Shown piece after piece: positions 35,824-46,934 of a stretch of DNA of 64,000 bases (position 1 is the stretch's first letter; each line of letters opens with the position of its first letter). The translations under genes and the position numbers were made by a program. This stretch comes from Arsukibacterium tuosuense (GTDB lineage Bacteria; Pseudomonadota; Gammaproteobacteria; Enterobacterales; Alteromonadaceae), in contig NZ_OBEB01000001.1 of the NCBI RefSeq assembly GCF_900215315.1, forward strand, positions 186,001-250,000, given 5' to 3'. A model generated the notes under the pieces. The model saw nothing but the letters and a program-made list of their open reading frames with translations, was not told the origin of the DNA and ran no database searches.

Positions 35824-36489
35824 ATGTCGTACAGAGAAACCAGTACTATCAACACCGTCAGTAGCGGTATTGAAATAAACAAAGTGCTACGTAATACCTA
35901 CTTTTTACTTGGTCTTACCCTGGCATTCAGTGCGCTGACTGCCATAATTGCCATGGCGATGAACCTGTCACCAATGGCCTCTATTGTCTGCTTTGTCGCT
36001 GGCTTTATAATGTTGTTTGTGGTTAACAAAAAGGCTGATTCAGCCAGTGGTATTTTCTGGGTATTTGGCTTTGCCGGCGCAATGGGGGCGTCACTGGGGC
36101 CACTACTTAATGCTTATGCCGGCCTGGCCAATGGTCCAAGCCTGATTATGCAAGCGCTGGGGGGCACCGCAGTTATTTTCTTTGCTTTGTCCGCTTATGT
36201 GTTAACAACCCGCAAAGACTTCTCTTTTATGGGTGGTTTTTTAATGGTGGGATTAATCGTCGCGTTTATCGCCATTATTGCGAATATATTTTTAAATATG
36301 CCGGCACTTAACCTGGCAATAAGTGCGGCAGTTATTCTGATCATGTCTGGTTTTATCCTGTTCGATACCAGTCGCATTATTCACGGTGGCGAAACTAATT
36401 ATATCCGGGCAACGGTTGGTTTATATCTGAACATCTTTAATATCTTTGTTCACCTGTTAAGCCTGTTGGGTATCATGGGCGACGAGTAA
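35824..36489 (+). CDS. yccA: YccA-like Bax inhibitor-1 family membrane protein
   Basis: A seven-span inner-membrane protein of 221 residues in the BI-1/TMBIM family. E. coli YccA binds FtsH and slows degradation of SecY. Visible are the cytoplasmic N-terminus, alternating hydrophobic segments and the C-terminal signature ILFDTSRIIHGGETNYIRATVGLYLNIFN, here split around residue 185-210. It lies upstream of tusDCBE, as is common in gammaproteobacteria. The ATG at 35824 follows AGGAGA by six bases. It has its own terminator. Confidence 0.92.
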   Translation: MSYRETSTINTVSSGIEINKVLRNTYFLLGLTLAFSALTAIIAMAMNLSPMASIVCFVAGFIMLFVVNKKADSASGIFWVFGFAGAMGASLGPLLNAYAGLANGPSLIMQALGGTAVIFFALSAYVLTTRKDFSFMGGFLMVGLIVAFIAIIANIFLNMPALNLAISAAVILIMSGFILFDTSRIIHGGETNYIRATVGLYLNIFNIFVHLLSLLGIMGDE

Positions 36490-36518
36490 CCCTTTGCCGC
36501 TTCGCTATGTTCCGCTAG

Positions 36519-36548
36519 AATACCCCGTCCTGTACGGGGTATTTTTTT
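36519..36548 (+). terminator. Rho-independent terminator of yccA
   Basis: The stem AATACCCCGT with ACGGGGTATT and a 5-base loop is followed by six T. Confidence 0.9.
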
Positions 36549-36576
36549 ATGAGATCGCACTTTTTATGAGGTTGCA

Positions 36577-36924
36577 GTGACTGCTTTTAGTCTGTTGTTA
36601 ACCACCAGTCCGTTGGCCAGCCAGGACTTTGCCAGTGCGCTGCAATTTGCCAGCGCAGCAGTGGCGGGTGGCTATAAGATTGAACAGGTTTTTTTGTATC
36701 AGGATGCCGTACTGGCCGCTGCAGCCAATATCGACTTGCCCGCAGATGAAGCAAACCTGAGCCAGCAACTGGCCGACTTTTGCCAGGCTAATCAAATCTC
36801 TCTGTTATATTGTGTGACCGCTGCCGAAAAGCGTGGCTTAGCACCTGTTAAAAATGGTTTTATTGGCGCCGGGCTGGCTGAGTTTGCCATGCGGCTAACT
36901 AACAGCAAGTTGGTGCAGTTTTGA
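36577..36924 (+). CDS. tusD: Sulfurtransferase TusD
   Basis: The catalytic subunit of the TusBCD complex, which relays persulfide sulfur from TusA to TusE for 2-thiouridine formation at U34 of tRNA. The 115 residues have the DsrE fold. The active Cys79 lies in LLYCVTAAEKRG, matching Cys78 of E. coli. The start is GTG at 36577, preceded by GAGG; the nearby upstream ATG runs into a stop after four codons. Confidence 0.92.
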   Translation: MTAFSLLLTTSPLASQDFASALQFASAAVAGGYKIEQVFLYQDAVLAAAANIDLPADEANLSQQLADFCQANQISLLYCVTAAEKRGLAPVKNGFIGAGLAEFAMRLTNSKLVQF

Positions 36925-37280
36925 TGCAAAACATCGCTATTATTCAGCGGCAAAGTCCTTTTAACCACGGCGCCGGACGTGAAGCACTCGATTTAATTCT
37001 GGCACTCGCTGCCGTTGAACATCAGCTGACCGTTATTTTCAGTGGTGACGCTGTGTATCAGTTACTCACTGTTAATCAAACCAGCGATTTCCCCCTGAAA
37101 CGATATCAACAAAGTTTTAAGTTGTTTGGCCTGTACGATATCGAGCAGATATATGTATGTCAGCAGTCATTGCAGCAACGTCAGCTGGACAGCGCTGACT
37201 TCGCTCTCAATGCTAAACAAGTAAGCCCTGAACAGTTGCAGCAACTGCTGGCAAGTCAGCAACAAATAGTGTGTATTTAA
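36924..37280 (+). CDS. tusC: Sulfur relay protein TusC
   Basis: The DsrF-like subunit of TusBCD, 118 residues, structurally supporting rather than carrying the sulfur. IIQRQSPFNHGAGREALDLILALAA is the family N-terminus, split here around the conserved PFN and GREALD. Its ATG overlaps the tusD stop by one base (TGATG), so the subunits are coupled. Two cysteines in IYVCQQS and QQIVCI lie near the middle and the end. Confidence 0.9.
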   Translation: MQNIAIIQRQSPFNHGAGREALDLILALAAVEHQLTVIFSGDAVYQLLTVNQTSDFPLKRYQQSFKLFGLYDIEQIYVCQQSLQQRQLDSADFALNAKQVSPEQLQQLLASQQQIVCI

Positions 37281-37547
37281 ATGAAACTGATTAATCTGAC
37301 CAGCCCTGCCTTCAATTTTGCTGAGTTAGCTTTGCTTTGCGAACAAGCTGACGTGTTGCTGTTGCGACAAGATGCAGTATATCTGGCAGGGCGCAATGAC
37401 ATACACTGGCCATGTAACAATATATTGGCGTTAAAATCTGATCTTGAGGTGCGCCAGTTAACCCCGATTGCCGGTATCAGTGCTATCAGTGACGCGGAGT
37501 GGGTTGAGTTAACTGCCACAGCGTCACAGGTGATGTTATGGCGCTAA
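37281..37547 (+). CDS. tusB: Sulfur relay protein TusB
   Basis: The DsrH-like subunit of TusBCD, 88 residues. The pattern TSPAFNFAELALLCEQADVLLL followed by DAVYLAG (residues about 5-35) is typical of the family. The ATG begins directly after the tusC stop, and the gene ends 10 bases inside tusE, in keeping with a tightly coupled operon. Confidence 0.88.
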   Translation: MKLINLTSPAFNFAELALLCEQADVLLLRQDAVYLAGRNDIHWPCNNILALKSDLEVRQLTPIAGISAISDAEWVELTATASQVMLWR

Positions 37548-37879
37548 ACACCATTACTGTAGCAGGACAACAACTGGCACTGGATAAACATGGCTATCTG
37601 GCCGACCTCAGTCAATGGCAACCAGCAGTAGCTGAACACTTTGCTGAACTGGAGCAACTGACCCTGACTGCCGCACATTGGGAAGTGATCCAATTTGTCC
37701 GGGATTTTTATCAGGAATTTGGTACGTCACCTGCCATCAGGGTTTTAGTTAAAGCGATGGCGCAACAACTGGGTCCGGATAAAGGCAATAGCAAATATTT
37801 ATTTATGCTATTTCCACAAGGGCCTGCTAAACAAGCAACCCGCTTGGCCGGCTTACCAAAACCCGCCCGCTGCCTGTAA
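37538..37879 (+). CDS. tusE: Sulfur carrier protein TusE (DsrC family)
   Basis: Accepts the sulfur from TusBCD and passes it to MnmA for tRNA thiolation. The 113 residues are of the DsrC fold, with GYLADLSQWQPAVAEHFAE at the start and VRDFYQEFGTSPAIRVLVK in the middle. The penultimate Cys112 in the C-terminal arm GLPKPARCL carries the persulfide. The second cysteine of true dissimilatory DsrC, ten residues earlier, is absent, which fits the TusE role. A strong hairpin overlaps its stop codon. Confidence 0.93.
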   Translation: MALNTITVAGQQLALDKHGYLADLSQWQPAVAEHFAELEQLTLTAAHWEVIQFVRDFYQEFGTSPAIRVLVKAMAQQLGPDKGNSKYLFMLFPQGPAKQATRLAGLPKPARCL

Positions 37880-37890
37880 CTGCAGCGGGC
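37865..37890. terminator. Strong hairpin over the tusE stop, possible serS/tusE terminator
   Basis: GCCCGCTGC and GCAGCGGGC form a perfect 9-bp GC-rich stem with an 8-base loop containing the tusE stop. It lacks a T-run on the plus strand; on the minus strand GGG and TTTT follow, so it could end serS transcripts. Confidence 0.5.
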
Positions 37891-37932
37891 AGAAACATTT
37901 GCAGCAGTTACTGCAATTGGGTAGCAGAATGC

Positions 37933-40687
<2,755 letters not shown>

Positions 40688-40692
40688 GGCTG

Positions 40693-41364
40693 CTATTGTT
40701 GGCGTTGATCATCAATATCAACGCCATCCGGCACAGTAAACTGAAATTGGTTGTCGTCTATGTCCGGGTTTAAACTGGCTTCGGTAAAACGAAATACGCT
40801 TTGCTGCTGGTTAATATCAATAACGGTCATCTCACTGATACCGTTATCATCAAACGCCAGCATCAGTTGTTGCACCGGGTTATTGCTATCCAGTGGATGA
40901 ATAATAAACATCTCTTGCTGAGCAATTACCTGATACTGCTGCCATAGCTCAGGATCAGTAGTAGTAAGCAATGCGAATGCGGTTTGTCCTACCTGCGCTT
41001 TCGCATCATAAATACTGACCTGCTCCAGCAGTTCATTATAAAACCACAGGTTTTCACCATCACTCACCAACAATACCGGCTCCGGCTCTTCCCCTTCAAA
41101 CCTGAACTGTGCAATTTTTTTCAGCTGTAATCTGCCCTGGCCCTGTTGCAACAGCTGTTGCTGATCATCAAACACCTGTTGCTGAAAGCGAGCTGAAAAA
41201 CTGTCAATTTTAGCCAGTTCAGCCAGAAGTTCAGCACTACCATCAGGCGCGCTCAACCGTTGTTGCTGTACCGGTTTTAAATGCGGGGCAAAATCAACAG
41301 CAGGTGCTTGTTGCGCCAGACTGAGATTACTGAACAATAATGCAACCAACGCCAGTTTTTTCAT
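40693..41364 (-). CDS. lolA: Outer-membrane lipoprotein carrier protein LolA
   Basis: The periplasmic chaperone that takes lipoproteins from LolCDE to LolB. The 223 residues start with a signal peptide (about 1-17, cleaved after SLA). The mature part contains [21 protein letters not shown] and [33 protein letters not shown], split by a short basic stretch, both characteristic. The start lies one base after the ftsK stop, so it is coupled to ftsK. Confidence 0.93.
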   Translation of the reverse strand: MKKLALVALLFSNLSLAQQAPAVDFAPHLKPVQQQRLSAPDGSAELLAELAKIDSFSARFQQQVFDDQQQLLQQGQGRLQLKKIAQFRFEGEEPEPVLLVSDGENLWFYNELLEQVSIYDAKAQVGQTAFALLTTTDPELWQQYQVIAQQEMFIIHPLDSNNPVQQLMLAFDDNGISEMTVIDINQQQSVFRFTEASLNPDIDDNQFQFTVPDGVDIDDQRQQ

Positions 41365-43848
41365 TTAGTACCCTTTAGGTTGTGCCGGCACCATGACCTC
41401 ACGGTTACCGTTATGGCCAGGACCACTGACCACCCCACTCATTTCCATTTGTTCTACCAGCCTTGCTGCCCGATTATACCCAATCCGGAATTTACGCTGC
41501 ACGCCGGAAACCGACGCCCGACGGCTTTCAATAACGTGTGCTACCGCCTGATCATACAATGGGTCCGCCTCACCATCATCTCCCTCCAGTGTCTCACCTG
41601 GGAGCAAACTTTCTTCACTGGTTTCGCCACTTAAAATTTCTGAAATATAATTCGGTTTACCACGTTTTTTCCAGTCGGCAACGACTGCATGCACTTCATG
41701 GTCATCAACAAAAGCACCGTGCACCCGGTTTGGTACTCCTGAGCCCGGCGGCAGGTATAACATATCACCCTGCCCCAATAAGCTTTCAGCGCCTTGCTGA
41801 TCGAGAATGGTTCTCGAATCAATTTTTGAAGACACCTGAAACGCAATCCGGGTCGGGATATTGGCTTTAATCAGGCCGGTAATTACATCAACTGAAGGCC
41901 GCTGCGTGGCCAGGATCAGGTGAATACCTGCTGCCCGGGCTTTTTGAGCGATACGGGCGATAAGCTCTTCTACCTTTTTGCCAACAATCATCATCATGTC
42001 GGCAAATTCATCAATTACTACGACTATTGCCGGGAGTTTTTCCAGCAAGGGGGTTTCGGTGCGCATATCATCTGATGGCTTCCATAGCGGATCCTTTAAT
42101 GGCTCGCCGGCCGCTATCGCCTCTTTCACTTTAAGGTTGTAGCCTTTCAGATTGCGCACACCCAACGCCGACATCAGCTTATAACGCCGTTCCATTTCAC
42201 CTACGCACCAGCGCAGGCCATTAGCGGCATCTTTCATATCGGTAACCACTTCAGTTAATAAATGCGGTATACCTTCATAAATTGATAGCTCGAGCATCTT
42301 CGGGTCAATCATCAGAAACCGTACATCATCCGGGGTCGACTTATACAGTAAGCTACAGATCATTACATTAACGCCCACTGACTTACCTGAACCGGTAGTA
42401 CCTGCAACCAGCAAATGCGGCATTTTGGCTAAGTCAGCGACCACTGATTTACCAGCTATATCCTTGCCCAGCACCATGGTTAATGCTGATTTAGACTCCG
42501 TAAAGATTTCATCGCCAATTACTTCTGACAGCCGGACTATTTCCCGATGTTGATTCGGCAGTTCCAGGCCGATAAAGGATTTACCCGGAATAACCTCCAC
42601 TACCCGGACACTGATTGCCGACAAAGAACGCGCTAAATCTTTGGCCAGACCGGTAATTTTGCTAACTTTAACGCCCGGAGCTAAATCCAGCTCAAAGCGG
42701 GTAACCACCGGGCCAGGGTGTACACCAACAACCCGGGCTTCGACATTAAAATCAAGCAGTTTGGCTTCAACCAATCTTGACACCCGTTCCAAGTCGGCAG
42801 GGTCAATCGGATTCTGAGCCTTATCAGGGCGATCCAGCAATGCCAGTGATGGCAGCTCTTCCATGGTGTGCTGAACTTCTTCACTGTCATCTGTTTCGTC
42901 GTCATCCGGGAACTGCATTAATGGATCCAGCTGTTCCTGTGGCTCGAGCTGAGCCAGGGTTTTTGAAACATGCTCCCGGTTCAACGGCTCATCAACAGCA
43001 CTAAACGACAGTTGCTCATCAGCAAGCTGATCCATACTGTAATATGATTTTGCTTCGGTTTGCGGGTTAAGCGGTTTAATCGGTAACGGCTCGGTTATTT
43101 TTGGTTCAGCAAATAGTGCAGGTTCCGCTCGCTGTTTGTTGAGCTGCTTTTGTGACAGGTCTTTGGGCTGATTCAGCTGTAGTGGAGCAGACTCAGCTGA
43201 ATCGTAGTCATCCTGCTCAGGCGGTGCACTACCAAAACGCTCACTTAACCAGCCAGGAAGTGCAGCCAGCCATTGACCAGCCCTGAAGCAGGCGACGCCA
43301 ACATAATCGGCTACTGTTAGCCAGGAAATACCGGTCATCAGGGTCAGACCGGTTGCAAAGCCTGCCAATAGCAGCAAGCTGGTACCGATAAAATTAAAGG
43401 ACGGTAGTAAAACGCTGGTTGTTACGTCCCCTACTGCCCCACCGGACGAAAAATAATAAATATCATTAAAGTTCATGCTGCTGATGGCCGTAGCACAAAC
43501 CAGGGTTAACAGCAGGCCAATCAGCCGCAGCCCCAGAATAAGATAATCAAGTGCAAACACATCGTGGTATCGTTTAAACAATAAATATCCAAATACCGCA
43601 ATCAGAAATGGCACCAGATACGCCACCCAGCCAAAACTGAATAGCAGCATATCTGCCACCCGCGCGCCAATCGGACCCGCATAATTGTTTACACTGGTTT
43701 GATAGCCAGTTTGTGACCAGCTTGGATCAGCCGGGTCAAACGAAAACAACGCCAGCAATAAAAACAATGCCAGCGCCCAGAACAGGATCAACCCCACTTC
43801 GAGCAAGCGTTGCACGCCATTTAACGGAAATAATTGTTTGCTTTGCAA
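41365..43848 (-). CDS. ftsK: DNA translocase FtsK
   Basis: A septum-localised DNA pump that clears the terminus region and activates XerCD at dif. The 827 residues have an N-terminal membrane domain with four or five spans (about 15-190), an acidic linker of only some 150 residues, and the motor. Walker A is [13 protein letters not shown] and Walker [13 protein letters not shown]. The C-terminal winged-helix gamma domain is [23 protein letters not shown]. It is much shorter than the 1329 residues of E. coli because of the short linker. The start appears to be TTG at 43848 with GAGG eight bases upstream; no in-frame ATG is near. Confidence 0.95.
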   Translation of the reverse strand: MQSKQLFPLNGVQRLLEVGLILFWALALFLLLALFSFDPADPSWSQTGYQTSVNNYAGPIGARVADMLLFSFGWVAYLVPFLIAVFGYLLFKRYHDVFALDYLILGLRLIGLLLTLVCATAISSMNFNDIYYFSSGGAVGDVTTSVLLPSFNFIGTSLLLLAGFATGLTLMTGISWLTVADYVGVACFRAGQWLAALPGWLSERFGSAPPEQDDYDSAESAPLQLNQPKDLSQKQLNKQRAEPALFAEPKITEPLPIKPLNPQTEAKSYYSMDQLADEQLSFSAVDEPLNREHVSKTLAQLEPQEQLDPLMQFPDDDETDDSEEVQHTMEELPSLALLDRPDKAQNPIDPADLERVSRLVEAKLLDFNVEARVVGVHPGPVVTRFELDLAPGVKVSKITGLAKDLARSLSAISVRVVEVIPGKSFIGLELPNQHREIVRLSEVIGDEIFTESKSALTMVLGKDIAGKSVVADLAKMPHLLVAGTTGSGKSVGVNVMICSLLYKSTPDDVRFLMIDPKMLELSIYEGIPHLLTEVVTDMKDAANGLRWCVGEMERRYKLMSALGVRNLKGYNLKVKEAIAAGEPLKDPLWKPSDDMRTETPLLEKLPAIVVVIDEFADMMMIVGKKVEELIARIAQKARAAGIHLILATQRPSVDVITGLIKANIPTRIAFQVSSKIDSRTILDQQGAESLLGQGDMLYLPPGSGVPNRVHGAFVDDHEVHAVVADWKKRGKPNYISEILSGETSEESLLPGETLEGDDGEADPLYDQAVAHVIESRRASVSGVQRKFRIGYNRAARLVEQMEMSGVVSGPGHNGNREVMVPAQPKGY

Positions 43849-44052
43849 ATGATGGGCCTCATTATTTTATTCTGTCTGCGCAGACCTTACTACCATAACA
43901 GAGCCAGCGAAAAAGTGCATCTGCACCATTACGTAGCGCATGGTAAATAACGCCTTCAGTTAACGCTATCAGGCAGCTTTGCTCACGCTACCGCAGCTAA
44001 CATTAACCGAAGCTTTATCTCTGACAACACCCGGCAATACTATCGCCATTCG

Positions 44053-44541
44053 TTAGGATGTCATGGCAACAAAACTGCTTTGCTTAACCTCTTCCATTAC
44101 CACGTAAGTCCGGCTTTCCCGCACACTCGGCAATCTGAGCAAGGTTTCACCTAATAGTTCACGATAAGCAGCCATATTAGCTACCCGGGTTTTCAGCAGA
44201 AAGTCAAAACTGCCAGACACCAGGTGGCATTCCTGAATTTCAGCCAGCTTCTGCACCGCTTTACTAAATTCGTCAAAGTCTTCCGGCGAAGTTTTGCTTA
44301 AAGTTATTTCAACAAATACCAGCAAGGCTGCACCCACCTTATGTGGGTCAACCTGAGCGGTATAGCCTGTAATGTAGCCTTCGGCTTCCAGCTTGCGTAC
44401 CCGCTCCAGACAGGGGGTCGGGCTTAAACCCACCCGTCTGGCTAATTCCACGTTGGCCAGGCGGCCATCGTGTTGCAGTTCAGTCAGTATTTTACGGTCA
44501 ATCCGGTCTAACTTCTTGATACTTTTACTTAAAGAATACAT
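44053..44541 (-). CDS. lrp: Leucine-responsive regulatory protein Lrp
   Basis: A global feast/famine DNA-binding regulator, 162 residues. The N-terminal helix-turn-helix is LDRIDRKILTELQHDGRL then NVELARRVGLSPTPCLERVRKLE. The C-terminal RAM domain binds amino acids and includes VQKLAEIQECHLVSGSFDFLLK. It is transcribed away from ald; Lrp-type proteins commonly control such a neighbouring alanine dehydrogenase gene. It precedes ftsK in the conserved lrp-ftsK-lolA order. Confidence 0.95.
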   Translation of the reverse strand: MYSLSKSIKKLDRIDRKILTELQHDGRLANVELARRVGLSPTPCLERVRKLEAEGYITGYTAQVDPHKVGAALLVFVEITLSKTSPEDFDEFSKAVQKLAEIQECHLVSGSFDFLLKTRVANMAAYRELLGETLLRLPSVRESRTYVVMEEVKQSSFVAMTS

Positions 44542-44676
44542 AGCAGTGAAAACTACCTATTTTAAAAAATAAACAGGATTTTGCACCAAGCCTGCATATT
44601 AAAACAAGCATTAATTCTGAATTTTACGCTGTATACTGCGCACAAATTTTACTTATCACCTACAGGGCGGAACATT

Positions 44677-45798
44677 ATGATCATCGGTATCCCCAAAGAA
44701 ATAAAAAATCACGAATACCGTGTCGGTATGACACCAGCCAGCGTGCGTGAGCTGATTGGCCATGGCCATAGTGTTTATGTTGAACACAATGCGGGCATTG
44801 GTATTGGCTTTACGGATGAAGACTACACTGACACTGGCGCAGTGGTGTTAGCGACCGCAGCAGAAGTTTTCGCCAAAGCGGAAATGATTGTTAAAGTTAA
44901 AGAGCCACAAGCGGTTGAGCGCGCCATGTTGCGTGAGGGGCAAATCCTGTTTACTTATCTGCACCTGGCACCTGACTTACCGCAAACAGAAGACTTAATT
45001 AAATCTAAAGCAGTGTGTATAGCCTACGAAACAGTAACAGACAATAAAGGTGGTTTACCGCTGCTGGCACCGATGTCGGAGGTCGCTGGCCGGATGTCAA
45101 TCCAGGCTGGTGCCCGGGCGCTGGAAAAATCTTGTGGTGGTCGTGGTGTACTGTTAGGTGGTGTACCTGGCGTGGCGCCAGCAAAAGTTGTAGTTATCGG
45201 TGGCGGCATGGTAGGCACCAACGCAGCACAAATGGCTGTTGGCCTGGGTGCCGATGTATCGGTATTGGATCGCAATGTAGATGTACTGCGTCGAATTAAT
45301 GCGCAGTTTAATGGTGCAGTTAAAGCGATCTATTCAACTGCTGCTGCATTAGAACAGGAAGTGCTGGCGGCCGACTTAGTTATAGGCGGTGTGTTGGTAC
45401 CAGGTGCTGCAGCGCCTAAGTTAATTACCGCAGAGCATATTAAACGGATGAAACCCGGCTCGGCCATTGTTGATGTGGCTATTGATCAGGGTGGCTGTGT
45501 AGAAACATCCAGAGCAACCACGCATGCTGACCCAACCTATATTGTCGATGAAGTTGTACATTACTGTGTGGCGAACATGCCAGGCGCTGTGCCCCGTACC
45601 TCTACCTTTGCCTTGAATAACGCTACCCTGCCCTTTATTATCCGGTTGGCGAATAAAGGCTATAAGTTGGCATTAACTGAAGATAAGCATTTATTAGCAG
45701 GCTTAAACGTATACCACGGTAAAGTGACAAACCAGAGTGTGGCAGAAGCATTGGGGTTTGCCTATGTTGCACCCGAACTGGCAATTAGTGACAAATAG
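44677..45798 (+). CDS. ald: Alanine dehydrogenase
   Basis: Catalyses NAD-dependent oxidative deamination of L-alanine to pyruvate and ammonia. The 373 residues match the family. The start MIIGIPKEIKNHEYRVGMTPAS and the NAD-binding loop VIGGGMVGTNAAQMAVGLGADVSV, split here by position 170-195, are diagnostic. The catalytic Lys and His lie in the N-terminal domain (IVKVKEPQ; FTYLHLA). The ATG at 44677 is chosen over a frame extending to 44581 because of GGGCGGA upstream and the conserved N-terminus. A -10-like TATACT lies at 44632-44637. It is divergent from lrp and probably under its control. Confidence 0.95.
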   Translation: MIIGIPKEIKNHEYRVGMTPASVRELIGHGHSVYVEHNAGIGIGFTDEDYTDTGAVVLATAAEVFAKAEMIVKVKEPQAVERAMLREGQILFTYLHLAPDLPQTEDLIKSKAVCIAYETVTDNKGGLPLLAPMSEVAGRMSIQAGARALEKSCGGRGVLLGGVPGVAPAKVVVIGGGMVGTNAAQMAVGLGADVSVLDRNVDVLRRINAQFNGAVKAIYSTAAALEQEVLAADLVIGGVLVPGAAAPKLITAEHIKRMKPGSAIVDVAIDQGGCVETSRATTHADPTYIVDEVVHYCVANMPGAVPRTSTFALNNATLPFIIRLANKGYKLALTEDKHLLAGLNVYHGKVTNQSVAEALGFAYVAPELAISDK

Positions 45799-45822
45799 CC
45801 AGAATGCTCCTGTAAAACAAAC

Positions 45823-45858
45823 AAAAAGCCGGCTTGATGCCGGTTTTTTATTTTTTTT
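45823..45858 (+). terminator. Rho-independent terminator of ald
   Basis: The stem CCGGC with GCCGG, extended by A/T pairs around a bulged G, is followed by T-runs. Confidence 0.82.
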
Positions 45859-45921
45859 ATCAATTAATTTCATTAATTCAATAATAAAGCTATACATTCG
45901 GCTCAGAACTGTTAAAGTGAT

Positions 45922-46100
45922 TCCCGGCCTGTAAAGCAGACCTATGTAACAACATGTTTTTGAAAACTTCGCTACACAGCTTCATAGTAAGTCATGTCCC
46001 TGAAGATTCACGCACGTTTGCCCGCATAAGTAAATTTAACAGTCAGGCTAACAGCGCATTAAGCGTAATTTAGTTTCATTAAAATTTTTAGGAGTCATTC
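45922..46100 (+). promoter_or_regulatory. Long structured leader of the first cold-shock gene
   Basis: About 180 bases ending in the Shine-Dalgarno TAGGAG before the ATG. The sequence is largely repeated before the second cold-shock gene (46426-46597), including AGTAAGTCATGTCCCTGAAG and TTCACGCACGTTTG. Strong conservation of a non-coding leader fits the cspA-type thermosensing 5' UTR. A conserved CTATACATTC about 30 bases upstream of both copies may be part of the promoter. Confidence 0.65.
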
Positions 46101-46310
46101 ATGGCTAAAGTAACTGGTGTAGTAAAGTGGTTCAACGCAGATAAAGGTTTCGGTTTCATTACTCAGGATAACGGCGGCGCTGACGCGTTCGTTCACTTCC
46201 GTGCAATTATGACTGAAGGTTACAAAACCTTAGACGAAGGTCAACGCGTAACGTTCGAAATCGAACAAGGCCAGAAAGGCCCTCAAGCTGCTAACGTAAC
46301 TGTTCTTTAA
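46101..46310 (+). CDS. CspA-family cold-shock protein, copy 1
   Basis: A 69-residue single cold-shock domain that binds single-stranded RNA and DNA and acts as an RNA chaperone. RNP1 is KGFGFI and RNP2 is DAFVHF, after the usual start [13 protein letters not shown]. The usual Ser after FVHF is Arg here (FVHFRAI). It differs from the copy 497 bases downstream at three residues (LDEG for LNEG, VTFE for VAFE, NVTVL for NVTLL). Each copy has its own leader and terminator. Confidence 0.95.
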   Translation: MAKVTGVVKWFNADKGFGFITQDNGGADAFVHFRAIMTEGYKTLDEGQRVTFEIEQGQKGPQAANVTVL

Positions 46311-46330
46311 TAGTCCAGTTCGTTCAGTTT

Positions 46331-46360
46331 AAAAAGACCGGCTTCTGGCCGGTTTTTTTT
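46331..46360 (+). terminator. Rho-independent terminator of cold-shock gene 1
   Basis: The stem ACCGGC with GCCGGT and a 5-base loop is followed by eight T. Confidence 0.88.
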
Positions 46361-46425
46361 ATTTGATTAATTTTATTGTTTACAGAATAAACACTATACA
46401 TTCAATCCAGACCTGATATTATGCT

Positions 46426-46597
46426 TTCCGGCCTGTTGAACAGACCTATGTAACAACATGTTTTTGAACACTTCGCTACAAGCTTCATAGTAAGTCATGT
46501 CCCTGAAGATTCACGCACGTTTGGCCACATAAGTAACAGTCAGGCTATTAACGCATTAAGCGTAAATTCGTTTTATTAAAATTTTTAGGAGTCATTC
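46426..46597 (+). promoter_or_regulatory. Long structured leader of the second cold-shock gene
   Basis: Copy of the leader at 45922-46100, with small gaps and substitutions. The central block from AGACCTATGTAACAACATG to TTCACGCACGTTTG and the last 20 bases before the ATG are nearly identical in both. Confidence 0.65.
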
Positions 46598-46807
46598 ATG
46601 GCTAAAGTAACTGGTGTAGTAAAGTGGTTCAACGCAGACAAAGGTTTCGGTTTCATTACTCAGGATAATGGCGGCGCTGATGCGTTTGTTCACTTCCGGG
46701 CAATCATGACTGAGGGTTACAAAACCTTAAACGAAGGCCAACGTGTAGCTTTCGAAATAGAACAAGGTCAGAAAGGCCCACAAGCTGCTAACGTAACGCT
46801 GCTGTAA
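46598..46807 (+). CDS. CspA-family cold-shock protein, copy 2
   Basis: A 69-residue cold-shock domain protein and near-identical tandem paralogue of the product at 46101-46310. The RNP motifs and the FVHFRAI variant are retained, and the three differences are conservative, so both should be functional. The DNA differs mostly at third codon positions, so the duplication is not brand new, or purifying selection keeps the proteins alike. Confidence 0.95.
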   Translation: MAKVTGVVKWFNADKGFGFITQDNGGADAFVHFRAIMTEGYKTLNEGQRVAFEIEQGQKGPQAANVTLL

Positions 46808-46833
46808 TAGCAAAGCGTGTTCAGTTGAAAAGA

Positions 46834-46858
46834 GCGGCCGTTTTAACGGCCGTTTTTT
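46834..46858 (+). terminator. Rho-independent terminator of cold-shock gene 2
   Basis: CGGCCGTT and AACGGCCG pair around a 2-base centre, followed by six T. Confidence 0.88.
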
Positions 46859-46886
46859 ATTGTTTAACATTTGAACAATCTGCAAT

Positions 46887-46914
46887 TAAAAAAAGCCGCG
46901 TAATGCGGCTTTTT
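46887..46914 (-). terminator. Rho-independent terminator of the GAPDH gene
   Basis: AAAAAGCCGC and GCGGCTTTTT with a 5-base loop, followed by T on the minus strand, 20 bases after the GAPDH stop. Confidence 0.88.
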
Positions 46915-46934
46915 CAATCGGGCACTTGTACTAC

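Noticed and set aside
43849..44052. Possible small gene or RNA between ftsK and lrp
   Set aside because: No ribosome site, reading frame or terminator structure was seen in the 204 bases.
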